Assembly (NCBI GenBank): GCA_946902875.1
Contig: OX336355.1
Span: 18,075,347-18,139,346, forward strand
Reading direction: 5' to 3'
DNA from: Nematopogon swammerdamellus
Lineage: Eukaryota; Arthropoda; Insecta; Lepidoptera; Adelidae
DNA length: 64,000 nucleotides
The position numbers were made by a program, and so were the translations under genes. The notes under the pieces were generated by a model. That model saw nothing but the letters and a program-made list of their open reading frames with translations. It had not been told where the DNA came from and did not search any database. Shown here piece after piece: positions 11,057 to 21,763 of this stretch (positions are counted from its first letter, which is position 1; the number at the start of each line of letters is the position of its first letter).

Positions 11057-11107
11057 TGAAGAGTTCCCTTCTCCCCGTGCATTGCACGGGGAGAAGGGAA
11101 CTCTTCA
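11057..11107. repeat. Perfect 25-bp palindrome
   Basis: Left arm 11057-11081 and right arm 11083-11107 are exact reverse complements around one T. The arms contain CTCCCCGTGCA, a piece of repeat D, so the D terminus appears to have folded back and copied itself. Confidence 0.9.
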
Positions 11108-11500
11108 AAGATTATCTAGTTGTCTCAGAGATGGAGAAACCTTGAAGAATCTACTAATATTTTACAGTTTTGTGAGGGCGGATCACATGGAGCTCTGTGA
11201 AAGAGGTTCAAAATATCCGTGCTGAGCTTTTGGGTCAGATGATTCCTTAAGATTTTAGCTCCACACTCCATCAATATGTGGTCAATAACTGGTCCTCTAC
11301 TGTAGCATAAAGTGTGACCTCAAAATGAATGCAATATGTGATCTGGAAAGTCCTGAGTCTAAAATCCACGGTTGAAAGTGTGGTTCAGTTCTTTTGGACA
11401 AACTATATTCATATTACCTTTTAGTTGTAATATTTTTAACTAATAAACCAAACCAACCTAATATTCAATTAGCTCCAAAAAGGCTACAAACAGAAAGTAT
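11108..11500. other. Unassigned
   Basis: No repeat or gene recognised. Confidence 0.4.
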
Positions 11501-11503
11501 TAA

Positions 11504-11638
11504 GGCCCCCTTGCACCAACACGAGTTTAAAGTTAAGTAGCGAGTTATGGATTTAAACGCGGTTCCCACAGTCAACGGGTGCTAGCTTAACGAGTTAAAC
11601 TGGTTTATATATTAAATTTGTGTTGGTGCAAGTGGGCC
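11504..11638. mobile_element. PIF/Harbinger-like MITE, 135 bp
   Basis: Flanked by TAA at 11501-11503 and 11639-11641. The ends GGCCCCCTTGCACCAACAC and GTGTTGGTGCAAGTGGGCC are inverted repeats with one mismatch. A TAA target duplication and a GGCC terminus fit the PIF/Harbinger pattern; no transposase. Confidence 0.8.
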
Positions 11639-11641
11639 TAA

Positions 11642-12063
11642 GAGATGAATAAACTAACGCAAGAACGAAGTATCTTCTCTTTTTCAACATCAAAATGTGA
11701 AGATACAAAAAGTATAACATTTGTCAAAATTGGTAAGTGGGAAAACAGTAGTCAGGTTATTAGATAAGATTTATGTTTACCTAACACATCCTTAACAGCG
11801 TAAAGCGCTAGTTTTCAAATAAGAATAAGCCAAAAAAAAATCATCCGTTTTGTTACAAACTTTGTGCAATAGTGAAAGTTTTAAAGAAGTGTCACTTTTC
11901 CGGCACTCTCGATGTTTTTCCTCGGAAGGGGTTGGATGAAAAACGAGCGAGCGTTAAATTAAGGTTGTCTCCGATGAGAAATGGACGTCCAATATGTTGT
12001 CTCGAGCTGCGTGAACAATGTCTACAGGACTCTAGCGGTCTAAGAGATGTTTTCTTTTATTTT
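11642..12063. other. Unassigned
   Basis: About 420 bp with short unremarkable open frames and no recognised repeat. Confidence 0.4.
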
Positions 12064-12375
12064 TACCCGACTACTGTGAAGGCTATAGGAGGATTATGGC
12101 TTGGTCAAAATATGTATGTACATGTGTATATATATATATGTGTGTGTTCATCTGTTCCCTCACAGAGTCTAAATTACTTAACAGATTTCCACATATGAGG
12201 CAATGTTAGATTCGTCTCGATTTTTAAAAATCCAAAATGGCGGACATCACTTATCATATTGTAAAACTTTGAAAATGTATTTTCTCCAAACCCCATCAAT
12301 TGGAGTATCGTCGTCAAGAGCTTGAAGAGGCGATAAAAAAACATTACCCTCATTTTTGCTTCTAGCAGTCGGGTC
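12064..12375. mobile_element. Element bounded by ACCCGACT ends
   Basis: Left ACCCGACTACTGTGAAGG and right AGCAGTCGGGTCAAA form short inverted termini. The interior holds a (TATA)/(TGTG) microsatellite and CCAAAATGGCGGACATC. A related end (CCCGACGCAAAAGGAGGGG) lies at 46498. Class uncertain. Confidence 0.45.
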
Positions 12376-12961
12376 AAAATTGTATAATTTGACTTGTAGA
12401 ACGATTCGAATAGACAAGTAGCTCGAATACAGCAGTTCCTACTGCTCTTTAAGATTGACTTTCCTTGTTATTTATTTCCTTTATTTTCCGTAGTCGGGTT
12501 TACATACATAGGTCTGAATAAATAGAGCGTACTTACACAAAATTTTAAGAATAAATTTTATTCTTATGCTCAACTCAGTAAAGTCGTTCTCCAATCTTAC
12601 TCGGGCGAGTATACTCAATCGTATTCACAGACAAATGTTGTCAACCTCTTCTTGCTGCCTGCGTTCCATTTATAAATTTTTAAATATTTTTATTTTGCAA
12701 TAATACGCATTGATTATTAATAGAAATGGCGCGAACTTGGAACGCAAAGTTTACGTAGAATTTTGCTAAGTCGCGATATTTCTCGACTTGGATTCGGCTC
12801 AACTGAGCCGAAATTATTTTGAGTAGAAGTTGTGAGTTCTGTCTCAAGCATTGTCTATGTATGCCGAGTTTTTGCTGAGCTAAGACTGAGAATTGTTTAT
12901 GTATACGGGCCTTAGGAGCTCAGCGGCCGGCGACTGAGTCCATAAAATTAAGTTTAACACA
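12376..12961. other. Unassigned
   Basis: No recognised repeat or gene. Confidence 0.4.
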
Positions 12962-13096
12962 TTACATACATACATATCACACGCTGTATCCCGACAATCG
13001 GAGCAAGCAGAGTAGTCGGTGTTGTGCTGTAATTTATAAGAGTACTTGCAGCACATAACCATATTTAGCAAAGTATTGTGACGAGATAACTATCAA

Positions 13097-13345
13097 ATTC
13101 AAATTCAAATTCATTCAAATTCAAGATTTTTTATTTGCAAACAAATACGTAAATCAGAAAACATAAAAGAAAAAAAAATACACGATAAAAACAATTATTA
13201 TTATAACAAAAAAAGAACATTAAGACAAATACAACACATTGTTCGCAAAAAGGATGCGGCACAGCTCTTATTCCTATGGCGGTGAACCATAAGAACGCTG
13301 ATTTTAAGCCTAACCCTAACATCAAGCCTAACCCTAACAACAACC
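13097..13345 (-). mobile_element. LINE 3' fragment inside repeat D
   Basis: Begins with (ATTCAA)n, the minus-strand tail, and is bounded by the 7-bp duplication CTATCAA. Near its far end AAGCCTAACCCTAAC occurs twice in tandem-like fashion. Confidence 0.75.
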
Positions 13346-13453
13346 CTATCAAGCATAAAGTAGGGCACGAAGACCCACCTAATACATGACTCGGTGGAAG
13401 GACCGTGTCAAGGTGATACCTGGCTATCCTGTCGCCCTTACGCACGGCATCTT

Positions 13454-13651
13454 ACTACTATCACGCAATTACCACCTAGTAAGGTAATAAGGGAAGGGAC
13501 CTCGTATCAACGATCTAGACAGCCTAGCAACAGTCCGCAAATCTGCTGGCATGGCACCTATAACTGAGCGTGGTTTCGCGAGAAGAGGTGATTTTGGCTC
13601 TGCACCATTGGTCTCTCGGCACAGCCACTCATGTTGGCTTACATAGAAAAA
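13454..13651 (+). mobile_element. SINE-like insert inside repeat D
   Basis: Bounded by ATCTT and ending ACATAGAAAAA. The 3' part (CTGGCATGGCACCTATAACT, GAGCGTGGTTTCGCGAG) matches 20169-20306. The 5' part contains the shared SINE central block in inverted orientation (CCACCTAGTAAGGTAATAAG), so the copy is internally rearranged. Confidence 0.65.
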
Positions 13652-13742
13652 ATCTTGTCCTTATCCCTTAGTCGCCTTTCATGGCATGCACGGGGAGAGA
13701 TGCAGCGGGGATATTCATTTTAAGTACCGATCCCACACGGTT

Positions 13743-14477
13743 CTTATCACATTATGCACACAAATAAAAGTGGAGCGAATTTCACCAAACAGAAGCCGCT
13801 GCACGTACCGCGTCTCCGTTACGAAACGTATGAATAATTCCGTCGATGCCTCCAATGTAAGACGGTGGCCATACTTAATTAAATGTAACACGTCTATGTT
13901 AGTTTGTCAGGTGACAGGAGCAACCAGATGCCGAGAGACGCCAGCAGCGAGGAGACGCCATTTTTTTTTTAACATTGAAAATGTTTATGTTTTCGGTATC
14001 AAGGTTCATGTTTTCGTGATCGAGTAAACTTAGTGCCCCGATTTATGAAATTGTGACATTTGCCTGTAGTTTCGCAGATATGAGAGTTACGCGGATGGGC
14101 CATATGTCAAAATGTGCGTCTGCCGGAGGGCTTCAAAGTGCAATTTTAATTCCCAAAATCGGTCCGTAATTTTTTGAGATTTTCCAAAATTTGTCAAAAA
14201 TTAAAACAAAAATCGCCGACTTGGATCGAGAATTTCCCAATAACTTTTTTTTGAGCTCGCTATTCAAGAAACGGAAAAAATTGATTCTCGGGATTGAATT
14301 AAGCTACAGTTTGAGCCATCTTATTAGGCGGGTGGACAAAAACTGTAGGCGGTAGCGGGTCCCTTACGCTCGTTTCTTTTCGTTGAATAAAACAAATTTT
14401 GTCAAATTTTATCGTGTGCTTTATTTCTAAATTACATTTTCAATGCCTTTGATAGTTGCGCGTAGATCTGTAGATTT
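13743..14477. other. Unassigned
   Basis: About 735 bp. Low-complexity A/T interspersed with moderately GC-rich sequence; no repeat or credible coding sequence recognised. Confidence 0.4.
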
Positions 14478-14790
14478 TTTTTATAGTAATCGCGGTATGT
14501 GTTGTCGAGCCACCCATAAGGTGTCCAGCGACGCCCATGGACATTCGGTCGTATGCGGGGGCTGATAATGCCATGCCTGCCTGACAGGAGCCCCATTCAC
14601 GCCTCTCTTGAAGGACCCGAGAATGTACTTGGGGAGAAATATGTGGGCAGGGAGAGCGTTCCAGAGTTCATTGTTTCAAGGTTCTGTAGAGGAAGGGTCT
14701 GCAGAACCGATTGGTACGCAGCCATGTTCTGTCTGGCATGTTGCGACGACGGTCAGGGTATTCTTTTCCATAAGGGCACACGGGGCTCGA
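14478..14790 (-). mobile_element. LINE-J C-terminal fragment
   Basis: From a T run through GAGCCACCCATAAGGTGTCC, CATGGACATTCGGTCG and GGGAGAGCGTTCCAGAGTTC. Read on the minus strand it encodes fragments of the same tail protein as 22070-22345. An unrelated stretch adjoins it on the right. Confidence 0.75.
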
Positions 14791-15162
14791 GCCCATAGAA
14801 CCCTAGGCTCGATGAGGGACCCAAAGATCCGGGGTCGTGTTTACTTACACCGAAAAAGAGGATCTAAGTTTTTAGTGAACAAAATTGTACTACCTAAATC
14901 TAAAAACAATTTCAGAAAAATACTTAGCGTAAAATCTCTTAATGAATTCTATAAAATGTATACAAATATTTAAATAACTTTAAAATTTTTAAATCACTGA
15001 ATAAAATTACATACTTACTAATTTTCATTGACATATTTTTTACTTAATAAAGCGCCCCAAAGGCGCACAAGTGCGTGACCGCATGGCCTAAGGCGGCTCT
15101 GACGACTGTTGAAGAAGTGTGAACACCAATCCCCCACTCAGGTTACAGGATTGCGGAAACAT

Positions 15163-15248
15163 TCATGGCACCTAATTCACCAAGGTCTTATGGGCTGACA
15201 TCACGAATGTAGTAAGTGATTTAACCAACCACCGTGTCAAAAAAAATC
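15163..15248 (+). mobile_element. SINE-A 3' stub
   Basis: CATGGCACCTAATTCACC to ACCGTGTCAAAAAAAA, poly-A end only; a 5'-truncated retroposition product. Confidence 0.7.
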
Positions 15249-15334
15249 GCCGAAAGACAGTTCCACACCCTAGGCATAGCCCTAGGGGTCTGAGTCGCGC
15301 CGTGGTGCGACAAAGAAACAATTTTGAGAAACGA

Positions 15335-15420
15335 TAGGTTTTTTTTATTCAAAGCGCGACATATGGCGCCGAGCCACCCATAAGGTGTCTAACGACGCCC
15401 ATGGATATTGGGTCGTATGA
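15335..15420 (-). mobile_element. LINE-J 3' UTR stub
   Basis: T run, GCGCGACATATGGCGCCGAG, GGTGTCTAACGACGCCCATG. Very short 5'-truncated copy. Confidence 0.75.
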
Positions 15421-15879
15421 AATAATGTTAATTTTAGTAAGCTGTGGTTTAAATTAACATCGTTATGTAGAGAGTGAAGGAGGGTTAAATTGAATACGCA
15501 GTGATTTTCGTTTTGCATATGATTTCTACGTAAAATTTCAATAAAATTTAAGTGTATGTGTGTGCGATTTGTGTGCGGAATTATGATAAACTAGATTAAG
15601 CTAAAATTGTTGCGGTAATAAAATTCAGTAATAATAAAACATTAGCGACTTACGAGTCGCCCCGCGCCCGCACGCTAGTCTTCACTATTTTAACTGTAAT
15701 CGTGTGAAAACCAAATAGTATTTAATTAATTATTTATTATTTTTGTATTCGCTACTATACGCAGAAAAACTAATTTACAATACCTATAATAACGATAATT
15801 ATTACAAACTCTAAATTACGAAAAACTCTTGAGAACGCCTATACGTTTTTTGCTACTACTTTCATACATTTAACTATAT
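15421..15879. other. Unassigned; possible first-exon motif
   Basis: AT-rich except for a GC-rich patch at 15655-15690. On the minus strand this patch is preceded by TTACAGTTAAA and ends GACTC followed by GTAAGT, a consensus splice donor. Too little to call an exon. Confidence 0.2.
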
Positions 15880-16015
15880 TAATCAACTCTCACGCATTCA
15901 AAGCTTGATCACTGTAAGAGAGAGAGATCCGCCTTTGCAACTCATGTAAATATTCTAATGTGCTTATTTCTGTATAATTTTTTTTATCAATAAAGTATTT
16001 TCTCTCTATCTACAA
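15880..16015 (+). mobile_element. LINE 3' end with (TCTA)n tail
   Basis: AGATCCGCCTTTGCAACTCA and AATAAAGTATTTTCTCTCTA, matching the family at 4890. Confidence 0.65.
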
Positions 16016-17525
16016 ATGTGAAAAAGAAATGTCAAATTTAAATATCTGCATTTTTATATTATACAATTCAGTGGTTATGTAAACTTAAAAAAATGCTGAG
16101 GTGCGTCTAATTTATTGACACACGTTTTGAAAATCCCCATGTTTTAGGTGGTAGAAAACACACTCACCGGAAGCCCATTCGATATTTCATATAAAATGTC
16201 AACAAGCTCATGTGTTGACTAAATAAATCTTAAAACAAATTCACTCGTATAATTTAGTTTTATTTACTGGTTTCGGAACAATTTTGTTCCATCGTTCTGC
16301 CACAACCTGAAAGACTCAGGCTAACTTAGTAGCGTTCTCGTCTGTGTCTGGCCAGTCCGAAAATAACAGGAATTTTATTTTATTTTATAATGGCCAGTAT
16401 TCAGGCGGCGTGCTGATTTGAATAGCTTTTCCTCGAATAGCCCAATGTACAAGCCCGTACAGTTGCATAGAAAACATATTTTATTTTGTATAGACAATTT
16501 TTTTTTTATGGAAACATCTATAAATTTATTCACGTCATTTCGAACTACTGTACTTTATTTTTTAATAAGTTATTTTATATTATTTTTATGGTCCGCCATA
16601 ACACTAAAAAGTAATAATTATGTTTACTTAAATATGAAAGAACTTAATTAATTATTTAGTTTAATTTTGTATTATTTTACTGAAACCTGACCACTTTTAT
16701 TCGATTTATTTTGATTTTTTATATGATAAATATTCTATTAGTTCGTGCATGGTTTTTTGAAGCGAAAATCTCGACGGAATTTTTTAAATGTTTCTCTTAT
16801 GGTTTTATATACAAAATAATCTATACATATTTTTATTTAAAAATGCTTGATATCGATTTCACAATTCTGGCTTATAAGCATGTATTGCAAAAAGTTGTAT
16901 ATAAATATTATTTTTAAACAAAACAGCTTTACTCACCGTTCTTTACGAGCTATGTGGCTCGACGTTTCGGGCCAAGCGTATGGCCCATTATCAAGAGCAC
17001 TCTGCCTGGTTTAAAAATAATGTCTAACAACCACGGTAATTTAAAAACCTGTATATAAATATGTTTACTCCAAAAATTATTTCGTTTCAGAGGATGAACC
17101 TTTCGGATATATTATTCTTAGATAAAGATATTTCGGATATATTAGAGGTTCATAATTTTTTTTTCAGGCAAGTGTACATGAAAGTACGAAATAAAAGTAC
17201 ATTTACAATTCGCTCCGCGTACTCTGCGTCCGTCGCCCAAATTACCCGCCACTACCCGGCTACACATCATCTGTGTCATCCTGTCACTCGATTCGTATGT
17301 CAATTTTATATTCACCACAATACAATTTCTATGGAGCCATCGTGAAGGTCACCGACATTATCGAATAGTTGGTGCTTATGGGCGACAAAAATCACTATTT
17401 CACACACGTTAAATGAGCACTTCCTAACTGCTGAATTTTTTTATGTAGCTGATCCTCCATGCCATTTGGAAATTTATTTCTGTATTATGCTTCTGCCAAA
17501 TTTGTTTATGTGACAATATTTTGTA
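16016..17525. other. Unassigned, 1.5 kb
   Basis: AT-rich. A motif at 16945-17010 (GTGGCTCGACGTTTCGGGCC) looks like a fragment of some dispersed repeat but has no second copy in the window. Short frames have no recognisable motif. Confidence 0.4.
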
Positions 17526-17937
17526 TTTTTTTTTTTTGTGAAACCGACAGGTTTAGCCCCTTTACGTAAAACACTCGTAATGTCAGCCGACACCACTTTG
17601 GTGAACAAGGTGCCAAATCAGCGCTTCCATTCGGTCGTGCCGGATACACGGAGATGAAATGTCCATGGTCGTCGCTAGACACCTTATGGGTGGCGAGGCG
17701 CGCATGTGGCGCTTACTAAAAAAAAACATCTGTCGTTTAGTCCTGTGGTATCAACCCGGGCGGGTTAAAACCTACCACCTAGGAAGGTAAGAAGGGAAGG
17801 GACCTACAGTTTTTCGTAGAATCCGAACCACGGTCAGCCTCCAACGGTCGAGCGGTCACCCACCCAAGTACTGACCGCGCCCAGGTGTGATTAACAACAG
17901 TCGACCGACCGCACCACTGAGCAACAAGAGACTGACA
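17526..17937 (-). mobile_element. SINE-A interrupted by LINE-J
   Basis: SINE-A parts 17526-17652 and about 17728-17937 are in the correct order on both sides of a LINE-J 3' end. The head (ACTGAGCAACAAGAGACTG) is mutated. Confidence 0.8.
17653..17727 (+). mobile_element. LINE-J stub inside SINE-A
   Basis: ATGTCCATGGTCGTCGCTAG to GGCGCTTACTAAAAAAAAA, poly-A end intact, nested in the preceding SINE in opposite orientation. Confidence 0.75.
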
Positions 17938-18179
17938 AATATTAGTATATTACTCAAAGAAAGTATAAGAAAATGTATTTTACACATATTCAAATTGCAC
18001 TGCCACCGCGAAAGGAGTGCCTGCTCCCCGAAGAGGCATTCGCAAATTTACATACTTTTAATCTCCCAACCAGAAACAAATAACAGAAAATAAAAATATG
18101 TAAATTGCACCGAAAAATCGCAAAGAAATCTCGCGAGTGCTAAGTGAGTGGTTTGGAGGCTGGAGGTGCGAATAAGTTT

Positions 18180-18232
18180 TGCCCCCCCCCCTCCCACCTC
18201 CCCCCTCACCGCGCCCCCCCCCCCCCCCCCCC
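18180..18232. repeat. Poly(C)/(CCCT) tract
   Basis: Dense C runs with few interruptions. The complementary strand could form G-quadruplexes. Similar tracts lie at 33264 (G) and 47426 (C). Confidence 0.9.
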
Positions 18233-18441
18233 TTGCGTTTTTCTCTTCCGCTTTTCCTTTGAAGAAAAATCTTGGTAGTCCTGGTATGAATATTTCAAGG
18301 AGCTCGTGGCTTTTTTCTATAAATATTTATGCGTTGCCGGGTGGGGTAAGTCGGGAGTAGTATGGATGCGGCCTACAACAAGCATTTGACAGTCCGGCAT
18401 CCATAGTTTTGATGCGGCTTTATTTGACGGGGCGGCGTACG

Positions 18442-18720
18442 TTTTTTTTTTTTATGGAAACTGAAACGGTTGGCTACATCACCTACAGCATCCGTGATGT
18501 CAGCCCATAAGACCGGGTGAACTTGGTGCCACGTCAGTGCTTCCCGTCGGTCGTGCCGGATACATTGAAGTGGACGGAAAACACAAACTATTTACATAGC
18601 CGTTTCGACCGACCTTAGTGCCAGTGCGGTGGTACCAACCCGGGCGGGTTAAACCCTACCACCTAGAAATATAAGAAAGGAGTCATATCCCTTAGTCGCC
18701 TTTTACGAAATACGGGGGGG
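18442..18720 (-). mobile_element. SINE-C, head-truncated
   Basis: T run and SINE-A 3' part, then the switch to the D head (CATATCCCTTAGTCGCCTTT), broken after TACGAAATACGGGG. Confidence 0.8.
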
Positions 18721-18844
18721 CAAGCAAGAGCTTATAAGAAAACGGCAGGTTTATTCGATAAGTAATATTTTCGGAAAAAAAAACCTATTTTTGTTTTAAT
18801 ACGGAACCATAATTTGTGGGAGTCTGACTCGCTCTTAACCACTT

Positions 18845-19055
18845 TTTTTATTACAAGAGCTACATGTGGCGCCGAGCCACCCATAAGGTGTCTAACGACG
18901 CCCATGGACATTCGGTCTTATGCTGGGGTTGCGAATGCCATGCCGGCCTGGCAGGTGCTTATTCACGCTCCTCTTGAAGGAGCCGAGACTGTACTTGGGG
19001 AGAAATATATGGGCAAGAACAGCGCTCCAGAGTTTACCGGTTCGGCACCATGTTC
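18845..19055 (-). mobile_element. LINE-J C-terminal fragment
   Basis: GAGCCACCCATAAGGTGTCT through CCATGCCGGCCTGGCAGGT to GCTCCAGAGTTTACCGGTTC. It covers the last ~50 codons and the 3' UTR. Confidence 0.8.
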
Positions 19056-19102
19056 GCTGTTCAATATTTTAATTATTTAATTCACTAATTTGTTTATATT
19101 TT

Positions 19103-19190
19103 TAGGGTTCTTTCTGTACCGTATGAGACCCTATTGTTAGGCCTACTCCGTCTGTCCGTCCGATCTTCTGTCCTACCTTTAAAGGGTCTC
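19103..19190 (-). repeat. Repeat R terminal fragment
   Basis: TTTTAGGGTTCTTTCTGTAC, GAGACCCTATTGTTAGGCCT and GTCTGTCCGTCCG correspond to the end of R. Confidence 0.6.
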
Positions 19191-19194
19191 AAAA

Positions 19195-19265
19195 TCTTTT
19201 GAAGATGCCATACCGGAGACTTCCCTTTGGAATGCTGGCTATACTGAACACTGAACAGCACATTA
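19195..19265 (-). mobile_element. SINE-B fragment
   Basis: AGATGCCATACCGGAGACTT and GCTGGCTATACTGAACACTG match the SINE-B 3' half. Confidence 0.6.
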
Positions 19266-19269
19266 TTGG

Positions 19270-19650
19270 TTTTTTATGGAAACTGACACGGTTGGCTACA
19301 TCACCTACAACGTCCGTGATGTCAGCCCATAACACCGGGTGAACTAGGTGCCATGTCAGTGCTTCCCCCTTTGATCGTGCCGGCTACACTGAACTGGTCG
19401 GAAAACACAAACCATTTACATAGCCTCTTTAACCGACGTTTCATTCAGTGCGGTGGTACCAACCCGGGCGGGTTAAACCCTACCACCAAGTAATATTAGG
19501 AGGGATGGGACCTACAGTTTTACGAGGAATCCGAACCTCGGTCAGCCTCCAACGGTCAGCGGTCACCCATCCAAGTACTGACAGCACCCAGCGTTGCTTA
19601 ACATTCAATAGCGACAGTTGACTGTCTGCACCACTGAGCTACCGAGGCTG
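19270..19650 (-). mobile_element. SINE-A, full length, subfamily 1
   Basis: Complete with head ending GAGCTACCGAGGCTG. It shares with the copy at 35831 the variants CCCCCTTTGATCGTG, GAACTGGTCGGAAAAC, CCACCAAGTA and CGAGGAATCCGAACCTCGG, so the two derive from one source lineage. Confidence 0.92.
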
Positions 19651-19787
19651 AGGTCCCACGGCAAGGCTAGTTTTCGTAAAAAAGAAACTATACTTTATTC
19701 CATACGTCATTTCCGTTTCTCCTATCTCTCCTACGCCACCCTTTAGCCACTTCATATAAGCCAAAACCTAAGAAATTCAAAGTAATG

Positions 19788-20134
19788 TTTTTTAGGGTTC
19801 CGTATCGGTCGTGCCCTATTCTAAGCCTACGCCGCCTCTCTGTCTGTCTGTCTGTCCGAGGGCTGTATCTCTTGAACCGTAATAGGTAGCCCGTTAAAAT
19901 TTTCACAGAATATGTGTTATTATGGCCGATATAACAACAAATAATAAAAATAAGAAAAAGTAAAAAGATCACGGGGTTCCCCATACAAGAAACTAAAAAG
20001 TGTATGCGCGGCATCTACCGAAAATAGTATGAAGCATTTTAACTAATACTTAGATGGCGTGAGTTGCACTGACCATGACATGGCGATACGGAACCCTCGG
20101 TGCGCGAGTTCGACTCGCACTTGGCCGGTTTTTA
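19788..20134 (-). repeat. Repeat R, near complete
   Basis: From TTTTTAGGGTTCCGTATC to CGAGTTCGACTCGCACTTGG. Includes the (GTCT)n block, GGCCGATATAACAACAAATA and GCATCTACCGAAAATAGTAT. It faces an inverted copy at 20311, leaving about 175 bp between them. Confidence 0.85.
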
Positions 20135-20168
20135 AATATGGAAATTAGAAGACCGATCTTTTTTGTCC

Positions 20169-20306
20169 GCCTTATACCTAGCTGGCATGGCACCTCACTC
20201 ACTGAGCGTGGTTTCGCGAGGAGTGGTGTTATTGGCTGTGTCTAATCTTCCATTGAACTTCGGGCACAGCCACCCGTGCCAGGTGTCTATACACACAAAA
20301 AATGAA
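20169..20306 (+). mobile_element. SINE-like 3' end
   Basis: CTAGCTGGCATGGCACCTCA, GAGCGTGGTTTCGCGAGGAG and CACACAAAAAATG. The same unit is present at about 13530-13651. Inserted between two inverted R copies. Confidence 0.55.
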
Positions 20307-20310
20307 ATAA

Positions 20311-20696
20311 AACAAGTGCGAGTCGAACTCGCGCACCGAGGGTTCCGTATCGCCATTTCATGGTTAGCGCCAATCACGCCATCTATGGCGTGTTATGAAA
20401 TGCTTCATATTAGTTCAATGTCATGATTAGTTAAAATGCTTCATACTCTTTTCGGTAGATGGCGCGCATACACTTTTTAATTTTTTCTATGGGAACCTCT
20501 GTGAATTTTTTACTTTTTCTTATTTTTATTATTTTTTGTTATATAGGCCATAATAACACATATTCTGTGAAAATTTCAACGGGCTACCTATTACGGTTCA
20601 AGAGATACAGCCCTCGGACAGACAGACGGACGGACGGACGGACAGACGGCGTAGGCTTAGTAACAGGGTCCCGTACCGGATACGGAACCCTAAAAA
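20311..20696 (+). repeat. Repeat R, near complete
   Basis: From AAGTGCGAGTCGAACTCGCG to GGATACGGAACCCTAAAAA. Inverted relative to 19788-20134; the pair could form a long stem. Confidence 0.85.
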
Positions 20697-21069
20697 TTAC
20701 AGATAAAACGCCTCATCCACAATATTCTCAACGTTAACAAGGTATGAGTGATGATGGCACTCCCGTGTCATATTTTGGTTAGCTTTAAACACTACAGGGA
20801 GAGCGCGCACCCTCCCCTCCGCGCCGCCCCGCCCCGGGGCGGGACTATCTCCATAAACGTGTTACACTAAGTCGAAGCATTTGTCCTGTCCGGGATAGCA
20901 CATCCCCGATCGGACAGGCCGAAGATAAGATTTGTCTCAAATATTATTATTTTATACATCTTATTTACACATTTTTTTAAAACTTATTTCGTATTGTTGT
21001 ATTGCTCTTTGTTCTTATGGCAGTTAGACTGCACTCGTACTTGTCACAATTTGTATTCCTTCATAATAT
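20697..21069. other. Unassigned with GC-rich patch
   Basis: A very GC-rich stretch at about 20795-20845 (CGCCCCGCCCCGGGGCGG) and a short stem CCTGTCCG/CGGACAGG at about 20887-20920. No gene seen. Confidence 0.4.
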
Positions 21070-21245
21070 ATTTTTTTATGTAATCAGGTATGGATGGCTG
21101 AGTCAGATGGGTCAAAGCATACGCTCCGACCAGCCAATATAACGAGTGCCATAACGGAGGGAGAATTCTCTATTTACTGCCAGATGAGAACACCGCCGAG
21201 GCTGTTAAGCGGCCATCTTACATCCAGTACGGTGGTGGCATAGAT
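21070..21245 (-). mobile_element. SINE-B 3' half
   Basis: T run, TGGCTGAGTCAGATGGGTCA, CGACCAGCCAATAT and CATCTTACATCCAGTACGGT match SINE-B minus strand, with several substitutions. Confidence 0.7.
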
Positions 21246-21763
21246 GTAGTAGGGACAGCGTAAAATTCGAGGTCTGTGGGTGGTGGCACCAATTTGAGAT
21301 TAAAGAGTGCAAGCCGAGAACGCGCCTACCATCCGCCGTACATAGCAAGTAATAGTGTTGCAGTTTTGTTGTGTTCTTGTACAAATACGTGTTAGGATTC
21401 AGAAAGTAGATTGAAAAGGCGACTCCATTTAGCTGATGTACTGACGTTTATTATCGAGTGAAGTGACAAGTAGGTTGGCAGTGTTGGTAGTTACAGTGTA
21501 TGACAGTGATGCAAGACGTGACATCCCACTTTTTAAGTATTTTTTTGTTATTTACAATCTTAGTACTAAATATTCACTTCTTACTTAATACTAAACATTT
21601 CGACACTGTAAATTTGTTGATGTACTTACATAATAATATATTTACATTACATATCATATTTACGGCTGTTAAAGATTCAATCGCTTTGGCATTATCACCT
21701 CTCTGCCATATAGAGAGAACGCTCTTGGTGTTTCTGAGGTGACTTTCGGTAGCTCTGTTCCGC
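21246..21763. other. Unassigned
   Basis: No repeat recognised. The LINE remnant that follows seems to start abruptly near 21770. Confidence 0.4.

Larger units (their letters stand above)
12962..13742 (-). repeat. Repeat D split by two insertions
   Basis: D segments at 12962-13096, 13346-13453 and 13652-13742 join in correct order when two inserts are removed. The inserts have target duplications CTATCAA (13090/13346) and ATCTT (13449/13652). Confidence 0.85.
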
